Of a stretch of 44,862 nt of DNA, positions 30,983 through 41,015 are shown piece by piece; position 1 is the stretch's first letter; the number at the start of each line of letters is the position of its first letter. The position numbers and the translations under genes were made by a program. Below the pieces are notes generated by a model that had not been told where the DNA came from, searched no databases, and was given only the letters and a program-made list of their open reading frames with translations. Source of the stretch: Acidobacteriota bacterium (GTDB lineage Bacteria; Acidobacteriota; Vicinamibacteria; Vicinamibacterales; UBA8438); the NCBI GenBank assembly GCA_026706755.1, contig JAPOYG010000102.1, forward strand, positions 1-44,862. The letters are read 5' to 3'.

Positions 30983-32017
30983 GTGGCGAGGGATGACGTG
31001 TTGGTGGTCGGGTCGGAGCGCTTCCGCGATCACGCGACGCCGGCCGGACATCCGGAGCGTCCGGATCGGGCGGAGGTGATGACGGCGGTCGTCTCGCGCT
31101 GGCGGACCGGCGGCGGCCGCACTGTCGAACCCGCACCTGCAACGGATGCCGCCCTCGAGCGCGTGCACGCGTCTCCCTACGTCCGATCGATCGGCGCGAC
31201 GGCCGGACGCAGGGTGCGACTCGACCCGGACACGTACGCCGCGCCGGAGTCGGAGGCGGTGGCCCGGCTCGCGGCCGGGGCGGCGCTCGCGGCGGTCGAT
31301 CACGCCCTCGACCGCGACGCGATTGGGCTGGCTCTGGTCCGGCCCCCCGGTCACCACGCGGAGCGCGAGCGGGCGATGGGCTTCTGCCTCTACAACAACG
31401 CGGCCGTCGCCGCGGCCCACGCGCTGGACCGAGGCCTCGAACGGGTCGCCGTCGTCGACTACGACGTGCATCACGGCAACGGCACGCAGTGGATCTTCTA
31501 CGACGATCCGCGGGTGCTCTACCTGTCCACGCACCAGTACCCGTTCTATCCCGGCACGGGGGCGGCGGACGACGTCGGGCGCGGGGACGGGGCGGGGTTC
31601 ACGGTCAACATCCCGCTCGCGGCGGGCGCCGGCGACGCGGACCTCGATCGCGTCTTTCGCGAAGTGGCGGTGCCGGTCCTGGCGGCCTACGAGCCCGAGC
31701 TGATCGTGCTGTCGGCGGGGTACGACGCGCACGCGGACGATCCACTGGGTGGGATGCGCGTGACCACCGGCGGGTTCGCGACGCTCGACCGCCGCCTGCG
31801 CGCGGTCGCGGAGCGGAGCTGCCGCGGGCGGATGGCCGTCGTCACGGAAGGGGGCTACGACCTGGCCGCCCTCGAAGCCTGCCTGGAAGGCACCCTGGAG
31901 GTGGCCGCGGGCGCGCCCCCCGGGGCAATCCCCGGCGTGGAGGGAGCCAGCCCCGCGGCGGAGGCGGCCCTGGCGGCCGTCCGGCCGGCGCTCCGGGCCT
32001 TTTGGCCTACACTATGA
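30983..32017 (+). CDS. Histone deacetylase-superfamily (HDAC-like amidohydrolase/acetylpolyamine deacetylase) protein
   Basis: HPERPDRAEVM, LVRPPGHHAERERAMGFCLYNNAAVAAAHAL, VAVVDYDVHHGNGTQWIFYDDPRVLYLSTHQYPFYPGTG, LSAGYDAHADDPLGGM. Confidence 0.94.
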   Translation: MARDDVLVVGSERFRDHATPAGHPERPDRAEVMTAVVSRWRTGGGRTVEPAPATDAALERVHASPYVRSIGATAGRRVRLDPDTYAAPESEAVARLAAGAALAAVDHALDRDAIGLALVRPPGHHAERERAMGFCLYNNAAVAAAHALDRGLERVAVVDYDVHHGNGTQWIFYDDPRVLYLSTHQYPFYPGTGAADDVGRGDGAGFTVNIPLAAGAGDADLDRVFREVAVPVLAAYEPELIVLSAGYDAHADDPLGGMRVTTGGFATLDRRLRAVAERSCRGRMAVVTEGGYDLAALEACLEGTLEVAAGAPPGAIPGVEGASPAAEAALAAVRPALRAFWPTL

Positions 32018-32052
32018 GTTGACGGCGGCACGCCGGCGCCGCTCCGGCGCCG

Positions 32053-32109
32053 CCGGGAGCTTGCGCCGCAGAACGCAACGGTCGTGAGCCCTGCGGCGCA
32101 AGCTCCTGG
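32053..32109. repeat. Long inverted repeat/hairpin (16-bp perfect core GGAGCTTGCGCCGCAG, about 19-nt loop)
   Basis: GGAGCTTGCGCCGCAG at 32056-32071 and exact reverse complement CTGCGGCGCAAGCTCC at 32091-32106; extendable to about 19 bp with one G-T pair. Confidence 0.85.
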
Positions 32110-32171
32110 AACGGTGGGGGCTGGGGCCGAACACGGAGCCCGCGACGGGTTCGGCGGCGCCACCGACTCCA

Positions 32172-34778
32172 GTGCGCGACTACGACCCGCAGGCCATCGA
32201 ACGGAAGTGGCAGCGGCGGTGGTCCGAGGAGCGGGCGTTCGAGGTCAGCGAGGACCCGACCCGCCCCAAGTACTACTGCCTCGTGATGTTCGCCTATCCG
32301 TCCGGCCACGCGCACGTCGGTCACGTCCGCAACTACATGATCGGCGACGTGATCGCCCGCATGAAGCGGATGCGGGGCTGCAACGTGCTGCATCCGTTCG
32401 GCTGGGACGCGTTCGGCATGCCGGCCGAGAACGCGGCGATCAAGAACGAGTCGCATCCGGAACGCTGGACCCGCGCGAACATCGCGCACATGAAGAGCCA
32501 GCTCCAGCGCCTCGGCATCGGGTATGCGTGGGAGCGCGAGATCGCCACGTGCGACCGCGAGTACTACCGCTGGAACCAGTGGCTGTTCCTGAAGATGTAC
32601 GAGCGCGGTCTCGCCTATCGCAAGCGCTCGTCCGTCAACTGGTGCCCCGACTGCCGGACCGTGCTGGCCAACGAGCAGGTGGTGGACGAGGGGTGCTGGC
32701 GCTGCGGCGCCGGGGTGGAGGCGCGCGAACTCGAGCAGTGGTTCCTGCGCATAACGCACTACGCGGAAGAGTTGCTCGAACGCATCGGGAAGCTCGAGGC
32801 CTGGCCCCGCAAGGTGCTCACGATGCAGCAGAACTGGATCGGGCGATCGGAGGGGGCCCGGGTCCGGTTCGATCTTCTCGCCGTCGACGGATCGGACGGT
32901 TCCGCAAACGATGCGATCGAGGTCTTCACGACGCGGATCGACACCATCCACGGCGCCACGTTCGTGCTGCTTGCGCCGGAGCATCCGCTCGTCGAGCGGC
33001 TGGCGGCCGAAAGCTCCGACCGCGAGGGCTTTCGGGACCGCGTCGGACGGTTCCGAGCCCTCGATCGCATGGCCCGCCTGACCGGGCAGCTCGAGAAGGA
33101 GGGCTTCGATACCGGGCGGCGGGCACGCAACCCCTTCACCGGCGAGGCGGTTCCGATCTGGATCGCGAACTTCGTCCTGGCCGACTACGGGACCGGCGCG
33201 ATCATGGCCGTGCCGGCTCACGACCAGCGCGATTTCGAGTTCGCGCGCAAGTACGGACTGCCGGTGCGGGTGGTGATTCAGCCGGAGGAAGGACCGGAGC
33301 TGGCGGGGGAGACGCTCGAGGAAGCCTCGGCGGCGCCGGGGAGGGCGGTTGCCTCGGGCGAGTTCTCGGGGCTGTCGAGCGCGGAGGCCGTCCAGGCCAT
33401 GACGCGCGCGGCGGAGGCCCGGGACATCGGTCGTGGCGAGATCCAGTACCGCCTGAAGGACTGGGGAATCTCCCGGCAGCGCTACTGGGGCACGCCGATC
33501 CCGATCGTCTTCTGTGACGCGTGCGGAGTCTGCCCGGTGCCGTACGAGGATCTCCCGGTGGTGCTGCCCGATGTCGAGGTCTTCACGGGGCGCGGCGACT
33601 CGCCGCTCGGGCAGGTGCCGGAGTTCGTGTCGGCGCGGTGTCCGAGCTGCGGGGGGGAGGCGCGGCGAGAGACGGACACCATGGACACGTTCGTCGACTC
33701 CTCCTGGTACTTCTACCGCTTCTGCGACCCGCAGAACCACGGCGCGCCGTTCAGTCCGGAGTCCGTGCGGTACTGGGCCCCGGTGGACTTCTACATCGGG
33801 GGCGTCGAGCACGCCATTCTCCATCTCATCTATTCGCGCTTCGTGTGCAGCGTGATGCGGGACCTCGGTCTGGTGACCCACGACGAGCCGTTCACGCGGC
33901 TGCTGACCCAGGGCATGGTGCTGCGCAACGGTGCGGTCATGTCGAAGTCCAAGGGGAACGTCGTCGATCCGGACGAGATGATCGCGACCTACGGCGCGGA
34001 TGCCCTGCGGCTCTACGAGATGTTCGTGGCCCCCCCGGAGAAGGAGATCGAGTGGACGGACGCGGGGCTCGAGGGGAGCGCGCGCTTTCTCGGTCGCGTC
34101 TGGCGCCTGGTGATGCCGTTCGCGGCGGCGTTCTCATCCGGTGCCGGCAAGGCGGCGGAAGTCGGCGGCTCGGCATCCCCGCTGCAGCGCGGGGAGGCGG
34201 AACGGGCGCTGCGGCGCAAGACGCACGAGACGATCCGCCGGGTCTCGGACGATCTCGACCCGCGGGTGCACCTCAACACCGCTGTTTCCGCGCTCATGGA
34301 ACTGGTCAACGAAACCTACGCGTACTGCGAGCGGACGCGGCTCGGACCGTTCGCCGCCGCTCCGGACGAGACGGTGCCGCCCCCGGAGACGCCGGCGGGA
34401 GCCCTCGGCACGGTGCGCGAGGCGGTCGAGGCGCTGATTCTGATGCTGGCGCCGTTCACGCCGCATCTCGCCGAGGAGCTCTGGGAGTCGATCGGACAGG
34501 CGGGCGGCGTCACCGCGGCGGGCTGGCCGGCGTTCGATCCCGAGATCGCGCGCGCGGAAGAGGTAGAGCTTCCGGTGCAGGTCAACGGGAAGGTGCGCGC
34601 CCACCTGACCGTGCCGCTGGAGACGCCGGAGGCGGAGGTGCGGCGTCTGGCGCTCGCCGATCCCCACGTGGAAGCGCGAACGTCCGGCCAGCAGGTGGTC
34701 CGCGTCATCGTGGTGCCGCGCCGCCTCGTCAACGTCGTGACCCGACCGGCGCCCGCGGAGCGGGCGGGAGAGCACTGA
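32172..34778 (+). CDS. leuS: Leucyl-tRNA synthetase
   Basis: [36 protein letters not shown], editing domain, KMSKS-like [32 protein letters not shown]; start at or near [14 protein letters not shown]. Confidence 0.96.
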   Translation: MRDYDPQAIERKWQRRWSEERAFEVSEDPTRPKYYCLVMFAYPSGHAHVGHVRNYMIGDVIARMKRMRGCNVLHPFGWDAFGMPAENAAIKNESHPERWTRANIAHMKSQLQRLGIGYAWEREIATCDREYYRWNQWLFLKMYERGLAYRKRSSVNWCPDCRTVLANEQVVDEGCWRCGAGVEARELEQWFLRITHYAEELLERIGKLEAWPRKVLTMQQNWIGRSEGARVRFDLLAVDGSDGSANDAIEVFTTRIDTIHGATFVLLAPEHPLVERLAAESSDREGFRDRVGRFRALDRMARLTGQLEKEGFDTGRRARNPFTGEAVPIWIANFVLADYGTGAIMAVPAHDQRDFEFARKYGLPVRVVIQPEEGPELAGETLEEASAAPGRAVASGEFSGLSSAEAVQAMTRAAEARDIGRGEIQYRLKDWGISRQRYWGTPIPIVFCDACGVCPVPYEDLPVVLPDVEVFTGRGDSPLGQVPEFVSARCPSCGGEARRETDTMDTFVDSSWYFYRFCDPQNHGAPFSPESVRYWAPVDFYIGGVEHAILHLIYSRFVCSVMRDLGLVTHDEPFTRLLTQGMVLRNGAVMSKSKGNVVDPDEMIATYGADALRLYEMFVAPPEKEIEWTDAGLEGSARFLGRVWRLVMPFAAAFSSGAGKAAEVGGSASPLQRGEAERALRRKTHETIRRVSDDLDPRVHLNTAVSALMELVNETYAYCERTRLGPFAAAPDETVPPPETPAGALGTVREAVEALILMLAPFTPHLAEELWESIGQAGGVTAAGWPAFDPEIARAEEVELPVQVNGKVRAHLTVPLETPEAEVRRLALADPHVEARTSGQQVVRVIVVPRRLVNVVTRPAPAERAGEH

Positions 34779-35353
34779 TGCCAAAGACTACAAGGGCGCG
34801 GACCGGCCGGCGGGCTCCCGCGGCACCGAGCGCGGCGGTCGTCCTGCTGTTCGCGCTCGGTTGCACCTCGTGCGGCTACACGCTGGCGGGGCGCGGCTCG
34901 TTCCTTCCCGAGTACATCGAGACCATCGGCATTCCGACGTTCGAGAACCGGACTCCGGTCTTCGAGGTCGAGCGGCTGCTCACGCAGGAGGTCCGAACCG
35001 CGTTCATCGGGCGGGGCTCCTACCGCGTCCAGACGGACGAGTCGGGCGCCCAGGCGCGGCTGTCGGGGAGCATCAACAACATCACCATCCAGCCGGCGAG
35101 CTTCAGCGCCGAGCAGCAGGCGTCTCGCTACGTGCTGACCCTCACCGCCTCGATCGAGTTCGTCGATCTGACCACGAACGAGGTGATCTGGAGCAACACC
35201 AGCCTCATCTTCAGCGAAGAGTACGACGTGGCCTCGGGGGCCGGCGACGTTTCCAACGCTTCGGCGTTCTTCGGACAGCGGAGCAACGCGGTCGAGCGCA
35301 TGGCAACCGACTTCGCGACGACCGTCGTCAGCTCCATCCTGGAGGCGTTCTAG
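34778..35353 (+). CDS. lptE: LPS assembly lipoprotein LptE-like
   Basis: Lipobox VLLFALGCTSCGYTLAGRGSFLPEYIETIGIPTFENRTPVFEVERLLTQEVRTAFIGRGSYRV; leuS-lptE-holA synteny. Confidence 0.88.
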   Translation: MPKTTRARTGRRAPAAPSAAVVLLFALGCTSCGYTLAGRGSFLPEYIETIGIPTFENRTPVFEVERLLTQEVRTAFIGRGSYRVQTDESGAQARLSGSINNITIQPASFSAEQQASRYVLTLTASIEFVDLTTNEVIWSNTSLIFSEEYDVASGAGDVSNASAFFGQRSNAVERMATDFATTVVSSILEAF

Positions 35354-35369
35354 AGCTTGCGCCGCAGCA
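35353..35369 (+). repeat. Copy of the GAGYTYGCGCCGCAG element at the lptE/holA junction
   Basis: GAGCTTGCGCCGCAGCA, identical over 15 nt to 32057-32071; starts in the lptE TAG and includes the putative holA TTG start. Confidence 0.6.
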
Positions 35370-36364
35370 CGCTCACTCCCCGCGCGCTCCGCGAGCGCCT
35401 CGCGTCCGGCGAGGCGGTGCCGATCTGCGTCCTGCTCGGCGACGACGAGCACGAGAAGACGGCGCTCGCGGCCGAGTTCGAGGCCACCGTCGACGCCGGC
35501 CTGCGCGCCTTCGACTGCGAACGCTTCCACGGGGGCGAGGGATCGCTTGCGGCGGTCCTGGACGCGGCGCGTACGCTGCCGATGATGGCGCCGCGGCGGG
35601 TGGTCGTGGCCCTGCACGCCGAGCGCTGGCTGCAGCCGAAACGGGAGACCCGCGCGGCGGTGGAAGACCTCGCGGCACTCGAAGCCTACGTCGCGGCCCC
35701 GGCTGCTCATACAGCGCTGGTCCTGGTCGCGGCCGGGCTCAACGAGCAGCGCCGCGCGAGCAAGCGGCTCCTGGCCGGGGCGACGGTCGTCCGCTGCGAA
35801 GGGGTGGGCACCGTGGCGGACGCGCAGCGCTGGATCCTGGCGCGGCTGCGCGAGAGCGGCAAGCAGGTCGAACCGGCGGCCGCGCGGGTCCTGGGGGCGA
35901 TGGTCGGACCCGACATCGGCCGCCTGCGGCGCGAGGTGGACCGACTCCTCCTCTATGCCGCCGCGCAACCGGCGGTGACCGTCGACGACGTCGCGGCCGT
36001 AGCCGGGCCGCCGGTGGCCCACGACGACTGGGCGGTGACCCGCGCCATCGAGCGAGGGGCGGCGGACGTGGCGCTGCGCGAGGTAGGGCTGGCCTTCGAA
36101 GCCGGTGCGGTGCCGCAGATGCTGCTCGGAAAGCTGGCCTGGGTGGCGCGGTCGAAGCTGCCCCCGGCCCGCGTGCCCGCGGCGATAGACGCCGTGTTCC
36201 GCACCGACAGCGACCTGAAGCGCTCCGCGGGCGAGCCGCGCCTGTTGATAGAGCGACTGATTGCCGAGCTCTGCGGAGCGGGCGGGGAACGGCCGCGCGG
36301 CGATGCGAGACGGAGCGGCGGACGGGGCAGCCGGTTCGAGCGCCGGCCCCAACGCCGAGGCTAG
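35357..36364 (+). CDS. holA: DNA polymerase III delta subunit
   Basis: 335 aa; ICVLLGDDEHEKTALAAEFE, LPMMAPRRVVVALHAERWL, ILARLRESGKQVEPAAARVLGAMVGPDIGRLRREVDRLLLYA; lptE-holA-rpsT order. Confidence 0.88.
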   Translation: MRRSTLTPRALRERLASGEAVPICVLLGDDEHEKTALAAEFEATVDAGLRAFDCERFHGGEGSLAAVLDAARTLPMMAPRRVVVALHAERWLQPKRETRAAVEDLAALEAYVAAPAAHTALVLVAAGLNEQRRASKRLLAGATVVRCEGVGTVADAQRWILARLRESGKQVEPAAARVLGAMVGPDIGRLRREVDRLLLYAAAQPAVTVDDVAAVAGPPVAHDDWAVTRAIERGAADVALREVGLAFEAGAVPQMLLGKLAWVARSKLPPARVPAAIDAVFRTDSDLKRSAGEPRLLIERLIAELCGAGGERPRGDARRSGGRGSRFERRPQRRG

Positions 36365-36379
36365 AAGGCGGCGCCGTGA

Positions 36380-36661
36380 TCAGACGCCGGCGAGGCGCCG
36401 GTTGAGACGGGCCTTGTAGCGGGACGCCGTGTTGACGTGGATGATTCCCTTGCCCGCCAGCCGGTCGATCAGCGAGACGGTCGAGCGGAACTGATCGCGC
36501 AGCGCGTCCGTCGCGCCCCCGCCGTCCTCGGTTGCTGCAGCATCCATCGCCGCGCGCATCGACCTGAGGGCCCGGCGCATGCGGCTGCGGTACTGGCGGT
36601 TGCGGTCGCGGCGCTGGAGGCTGCGACGGTGGGCCTTGACTGCCGACTTGTGATTCGCCAT
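36380..36661 (-). CDS. rpsT: 30S ribosomal protein S20
   Basis: [39 protein letters not shown]...[34 protein letters not shown]. Confidence 0.95.
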   Translation of the reverse strand: MANHKSAVKAHRRSLQRRDRNRQYRSRMRRALRSMRAAMDAAATEDGGGATDALRDQFRSTVSLIDRLAGKGIIHVNTASRYKARLNRRLAGV

Positions 36662-36672
36662 CGAGCGCTGAC

Positions 36673-36678
36673 TATACT
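36673..36678 (+). promoter_or_regulatory. Candidate -10 (TATACT) for htpG in the rpsT/htpG divergent region
   Basis: TATACT 45 bp upstream of the htpG ATG; possible TTGTGA -35 about 19 bp further upstream. Confidence 0.4.
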
Positions 36679-36723
36679 GAAAACCCGAGACCACGGGCAA
36701 ACTCTACGCAGGAGCGCGGCAGG

Positions 36724-38661
36724 ATGTCGGAGACGTCGGAACGCACCACGCACACCTTCCAGACCGAGGCCCGTCAGCTCCTCGATCTGATGATCCACTC
36801 CCTCTACTCGAACAAGGAGATCTTCCTGCGCGAGCTGGTCTCGAACGCTTCGGATGCGTGCGACAAGCTGCGCTTCGAGGCGCTCACGGAGCCGGCCCTC
36901 CTCGACGACGACCCGGACCTGGCGATCCACGTCGAGGTGGACGCGGACGCACGCACCATCACCGTCCGCGACAACGGGGTGGGCATGTCGCGCCAGGAGG
37001 TGATCGACGACATCGGCACGATCGCGAAGTCGGGGACGCGGGAGTTCGTCGAGCGGCTGACCGGCGACCGGGCGGCGGACGCCCGGCTCATCGGTCAGTT
37101 CGGCGTCGGGTTCTACTCCTCGTTCATCGTGGCGCAACGGGTCGTGCTGACGACGCGGCGGACGGGGCTCGCGGCCGGGGACGGGGTCCGGTGGGAGAGT
37201 GCGGGCCAGGGAGACTACACGATCGAGCCGGCGGTCCGCGAGGCGCGCGGGACGGAGGTGACGCTGCATCTCCGGGAGGGCGAGGACGAGCTCCTCGACG
37301 GCGCGCGGCTGCGCGCGGTGCTCCGGAAGTACTCGGATCACATCACCATCCCGATCCTGATGCGGAAGGAGGAGGTGGCCGGCCGGCAGGCGGATACCGG
37401 GGCCGTCGACACCACCGAGCGGGTGAACCAGGCTTCCGCACTGTGGGCACGGCCCAAGGCCGACATCACCGAGGCGCAGTACCACGAGTTCTACAAGCAC
37501 GTCGCGCACGACTTCGAGCCGCCCCTGGCGCACACCCACTCCCGGGTGGAGGGGAGGCAGGAGTTCACGCTCCTCCTCTTCGTCCCGCGGCGGGCTCCGT
37601 TCGACCTGTGGGACCGCGACGAGCGCCACGGCATCAAGCTCTACGTGCGCCGGGTGTTCATCATGGACGGCGCGACGGAATTGATGCCGCCCTGGCTCCG
37701 CTTCGTGCGGGGCATCATCGATTCGAACGACCTGCCGCTGAACGTGTCGCGCGAGATCCTGCAGGACTCCCGCGACGTCGAGGCGATCCGCGGCGCGGGC
37801 GTCAAGCGGGTGCTCGGGCTGCTCGAGGAGCTGGCCGCGGACCAGCCGGACCGCTACGCGGATTTCTGGCGCGAGTTCGGGCGCGTCCTGAAGGAAGGCG
37901 TCGGACAGGACCCGGGCAACCAGGAGCGCATCGCGAAGCTCCTGCGATTCGCGTCGACCCACACGGACCGGCCCGATCAGACGGTAGCGCTCGCCGACTA
38001 CCTCGCCCGTGCGAAGGAGGGGCAGGAGAAGATCTTCTACGTCACCGCGGAGAGCTTCTCGGCGGCCCGCAGCAGCCCGCACCTGGAGGTCTTCCGCAAG
38101 AACGGCATCGAGGTGCTGCTGCTGCACGACCGGGTCGACGAATGGGTCGTGACCCACCTCGGATCCTTCGAGGGCAAGCCGCTGCAGTCGGTTGCGCAGG
38201 GCGATCTCGACCTCGGGGCGCTGGCCGGGGACGAGGAAGGTGCCCGGCGCGCGCCCGTGGACGACTACCAGCCGGTCGTCGAGCGGATGCGAAAGGTGCT
38301 CGGCGAGAAGGCGAAGGAGGTGCGGATCTCGGACCGGCTCACCGAGTCGCCGGCCTGCCTGGTGACGGATCAGGACGGGATGAGCGCCAATCTGGGGCGC
38401 CTGCTCCGGGCGGCGGGGCAGGATGTGCCCAACCTGCCGCTGATCCTGGAGATCAACCCGGGCCACCCTATCGTGACCCGCCTGACCGCCGAGACCGACG
38501 ACGCGCAGTTCGCCGACTGGAGCCACATCCTCTTCGACCAGGCGATGCTCGCCGAAGGCGGGCAACTCGACGATCCGGCGGGATTCGTCAAGCGTCTGAA
38601 CAGCCTGATGCTGACCTTGGCGGGGGAGCCGACGTCGCGCATCTGGACGCCGGGAGGGTAG
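36724..38661 (+). CDS. htpG: Molecular chaperone HtpG (Hsp90)
   Basis: [91 protein letters not shown]. Confidence 0.97.
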   Translation: MSETSERTTHTFQTEARQLLDLMIHSLYSNKEIFLRELVSNASDACDKLRFEALTEPALLDDDPDLAIHVEVDADARTITVRDNGVGMSRQEVIDDIGTIAKSGTREFVERLTGDRAADARLIGQFGVGFYSSFIVAQRVVLTTRRTGLAAGDGVRWESAGQGDYTIEPAVREARGTEVTLHLREGEDELLDGARLRAVLRKYSDHITIPILMRKEEVAGRQADTGAVDTTERVNQASALWARPKADITEAQYHEFYKHVAHDFEPPLAHTHSRVEGRQEFTLLLFVPRRAPFDLWDRDERHGIKLYVRRVFIMDGATELMPPWLRFVRGIIDSNDLPLNVSREILQDSRDVEAIRGAGVKRVLGLLEELAADQPDRYADFWREFGRVLKEGVGQDPGNQERIAKLLRFASTHTDRPDQTVALADYLARAKEGQEKIFYVTAESFSAARSSPHLEVFRKNGIEVLLLHDRVDEWVVTHLGSFEGKPLQSVAQGDLDLGALAGDEEGARRAPVDDYQPVVERMRKVLGEKAKEVRISDRLTESPACLVTDQDGMSANLGRLLRAAGQDVPNLPLILEINPGHPIVTRLTAETDDAQFADWSHILFDQAMLAEGGQLDDPAGFVKRLNSLMLTLAGEPTSRIWTPGG

Positions 38662-38710
38662 GTGGACTCTCTCGCGCAGACTCCCGGCGCGCGCACGAGG
38701 GCGCGCGGCG

Positions 38711-39025
38711 TCAGCCTCCGCCCTCGGCATCGCCGCCGCGGATGCGGGCGATTCTCCGGTCGCGCTCGGTCGCGTAGCGGGCGAGGTCCCGCCGGTGGTT
38801 GGCCTGGAGCTCCTCGCGTGCCTCGGGCTCGAACGTCGTGGCGAGGGCCGAGTTGAGCAGGATCTCGCACTCGGCGACCTGTGCGGCGTAGGTGCTGCGC
38901 GCCTCGGCGATGGCCGCCACCTGGTCGTCGGAGAGCGCTACGGCCTCCACGCCGGCGGCTTCGTCCTGTCGCCTGAGCTTCTCCATCGCCAGCTCGAAGG
39001 CGCTCTTCGGGGCTCCGTCTGACAC
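38711..39025 (-). CDS. Small hypothetical charged/helical protein
   Basis: GTG start; VSDGAPKSAFELAMEKLRRQDEAAGVEAVALSDDQVAAIAEARSTYAAQVAECEILLNSALATTFEPEAREELQANHRRDLARYATERDRRIARIRGGDAEGGG. Resembles a recurring conserved hypothetical family, from memory. Confidence 0.7.
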   Translation of the reverse strand: MSDGAPKSAFELAMEKLRRQDEAAGVEAVALSDDQVAAIAEARSTYAAQVAECEILLNSALATTFEPEAREELQANHRRDLARYATERDRRIARIRGGDAEGGG

Positions 39026-39092
39026 GTCGGACTCCTCTGCGCAGCCGCGGGGTGCCGAAAAACCGCGGCTACTATGGCAGAGGGAGAAGCCG

Positions 39093-39293
39093 ATGACCAA
39101 GTTCCTGCTCTGGTGCATCCTGCTCGTCCTGTGCTGGCCGCTCGCCCTGCTGGCCATCGTCCTGTATCCCGTCGTCTGGCTGTTGCTGCTTCCGTTCCGG
39201 CTCCTCGGCATCGCCGTGGGCGGCGTGCTGGAGCTGGTCGGGGCCGTCGTGCGGTTCCCGGCGCGCGTGCTCCGGGGACCGGGCGCGGCGTGA
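39093..39293 (+). CDS. Small (66 aa) hydrophobic membrane protein
   Basis: MTKFLLWCILLVLCWPLALLAIVLYPVVWLLLLPFRLLGIAVGGVLELVGAVVRFPARVLRGPGAA, with purine-rich AGAGGGAGAAG just upstream. Confidence 0.65.
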   Translation: MTKFLLWCILLVLCWPLALLAIVLYPVVWLLLLPFRLLGIAVGGVLELVGAVVRFPARVLRGPGAA

Positions 39294-39301
39294 GAAAGCC
39301 A

Positions 39302-39330
39302 TTGAGGTCCGCCGCCGCACCTGCTAGGAT
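39302..39330 (+). promoter_or_regulatory. Candidate sigma70-type promoter: TTGAGG-17 bp-TAGGAT
   Basis: TTGAGG at 39302-39307, TAGGAT at 39325-39330, 51 bp before the ATG at 39382. Confidence 0.45.
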
Positions 39331-39381
39331 TCCACGGGTACGCGTGTGTTCCGTAGTCCCGGGAGCAGCGAGAGGGATGAC

Positions 39382-40905
39382 ATGACAACGACGCAGCACG
39401 ATCGGCGGCGGTCGACGGCGGCGCGGGCGGTCCTGGCCCTCGCGGCGGCTGTCGCGGTCATGGCGGCACTGCCCGCGGCGGGGCAGGTACTCGAGTCCGA
39501 CCGGGTCGCCCACGAGGTGACCTTCACGAAGGACATCGCGCCGATCCTGCAGCGGAGCTGCCAGAAGTGCCACCAGCCCGACGCTCTGGCGCCGATGTCG
39601 CTGATCGACTACGAAGAGGTGCGTCCCTGGGCGCGGGCGATGAAGTACCGCACCGGGCTGCGGGACAAGATGGGCGTGATGCCGCCCTGGTACATCGAGA
39701 AGGACATCGGCATTCAGGACTTCAAGAACGACCCGTCGCTGACGGAGGAGGAGATCGAGAAGATCGCCGCCTGGGCCGACAACGGAGCGCCGCTCGGCAA
39801 CCCGGCCGACATGCCGCCGCCCGTCGCGTTCATCGACGTCGACGAGTGGGAGATCGGCCAGCCCGACCTCATCGTGTCGTCTCCGAGCGTGGAGGTGCAG
39901 CCGGACGCGCCCGACTGGTGGGGCGCCGTTGCCGACGTCGAGACCGGCCTCCAGGAAGACCGCTACGTCTCCGCGATCGAGTTCAAGGAAATCACCGAGT
40001 CGCGCGTCGGGGAGGGCCGGCAGACGGTCGGCGGGCGCTTCGTCTTCCACCATGCGGTGATCCGCGTCGTCGGTCCCGACTTCGACGACGAGGACCCGCT
40101 GGCGGCCGCCGGGCTCTCGAGCTGGCCGGTCCACGAGGTGGGACGGAACGCCGACGTCTTCGATCCGAAGGCCGGCAAGGAGATGGTCGCCAACTCGAAG
40201 ATCACGTTCCCCTCGCTGCACCTCCACGCGAACGGCGCCGCCACCCGGGCGCACCTCGACATCGCCTTCAAGTTCCACCCCCGGGACTATGAGCCGGAGG
40301 TGGACCAGAGGCTGATCGCCTTCGGCAACGGCGTCGACCTCGACGTCGAGGCGGAGCATCCGAACCAGACGATGGAGTCGTACTTCGTGCTGCCGGACCA
40401 TGCGCGGATCGCGGTCTTCGAGCCGCACATGCACGCGCCCGGCGTGCGGATGTGCCTGGAGGCCATCTACGGCACGACGATCGAGACGCTCAACTGCTCG
40501 GGCTACGACCACAGCTGGGTCCGCGTCTACACCTACGAGGACCACGCGATGCCCTTGCTCCCGAAGGGCACCATCCTGCACATCACCGGCTGGTTCAACA
40601 ACTCGGCGTCGAACCCCAACGTTCCCGATCCGCGGAACTGGTCGGGCGGCGGCAACCGCTCCGTCGATCAGATGTTCATCAACATCATGCAGGGCAGCTA
40701 TCTCGATGATGACGAGTTCAAGGCGGCCCTGGCGGAGCGGGAACGCGTGCTCGACCTGACGCCGGGCGAGCGCGTGATCGGCTGTCCGCTCTGCGGCGTC
40801 GAGGACCCGCTCAACGAGGAAGCGGCGGCCGCGGAGGCGGCGGCCGAGGCGGAAGCCGAAGCGGCGGCGGCCGAGGCGGCTGAGGCGGCAGGCGCCGGCC
40901 AGTAG
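39382..40905 (+). CDS. Secreted cytochrome c / copper type II ascorbate-dependent monooxygenase-like protein
   Basis: Signal peptide; single CxxCH heme motif in VTFTKDIAPILQRSCQKCHQPDALAPMSL; His-rich motifs SLHLHANG, EPHMHAPGVRM, and LHITGWFNNSASNPNVPDPRNW typical of PHM-like domains; Ala/Glu-rich C-terminal tail. Confidence 0.75.
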   Translation: MTTTQHDRRRSTAARAVLALAAAVAVMAALPAAGQVLESDRVAHEVTFTKDIAPILQRSCQKCHQPDALAPMSLIDYEEVRPWARAMKYRTGLRDKMGVMPPWYIEKDIGIQDFKNDPSLTEEEIEKIAAWADNGAPLGNPADMPPPVAFIDVDEWEIGQPDLIVSSPSVEVQPDAPDWWGAVADVETGLQEDRYVSAIEFKEITESRVGEGRQTVGGRFVFHHAVIRVVGPDFDDEDPLAAAGLSSWPVHEVGRNADVFDPKAGKEMVANSKITFPSLHLHANGAATRAHLDIAFKFHPRDYEPEVDQRLIAFGNGVDLDVEAEHPNQTMESYFVLPDHARIAVFEPHMHAPGVRMCLEAIYGTTIETLNCSGYDHSWVRVYTYEDHAMPLLPKGTILHITGWFNNSASNPNVPDPRNWSGGGNRSVDQMFINIMQGSYLDDDEFKAALAERERVLDLTPGERVIGCPLCGVEDPLNEEAAAAEAAAEAEAEAAAAEAAEAAGAGQ

Positions 40906-40950
40906 CCCGCGCAGCCGGCCGGGCGTTCCGGCGTTCCGAGAATCCCGATC

Positions 40951-40986
40951 GCGACGGGGCCGCGGCCAGGGCCGTGGCCCCGTCGC
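40951..40986. terminator. Strong GC-rich hairpin between the two secreted-protein genes
   Basis: GCGACGGGGCCGCGGCC-AG-GGCCGTGGCCCCGTCGC (17-nt arms, one G-T); 45 nt after the upstream stop codon; no clear T-tract. Confidence 0.5.
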
Positions 40987-41015
40987 ACGTTGTCGTACAC
41001 CATGGAGGGTCGGCC

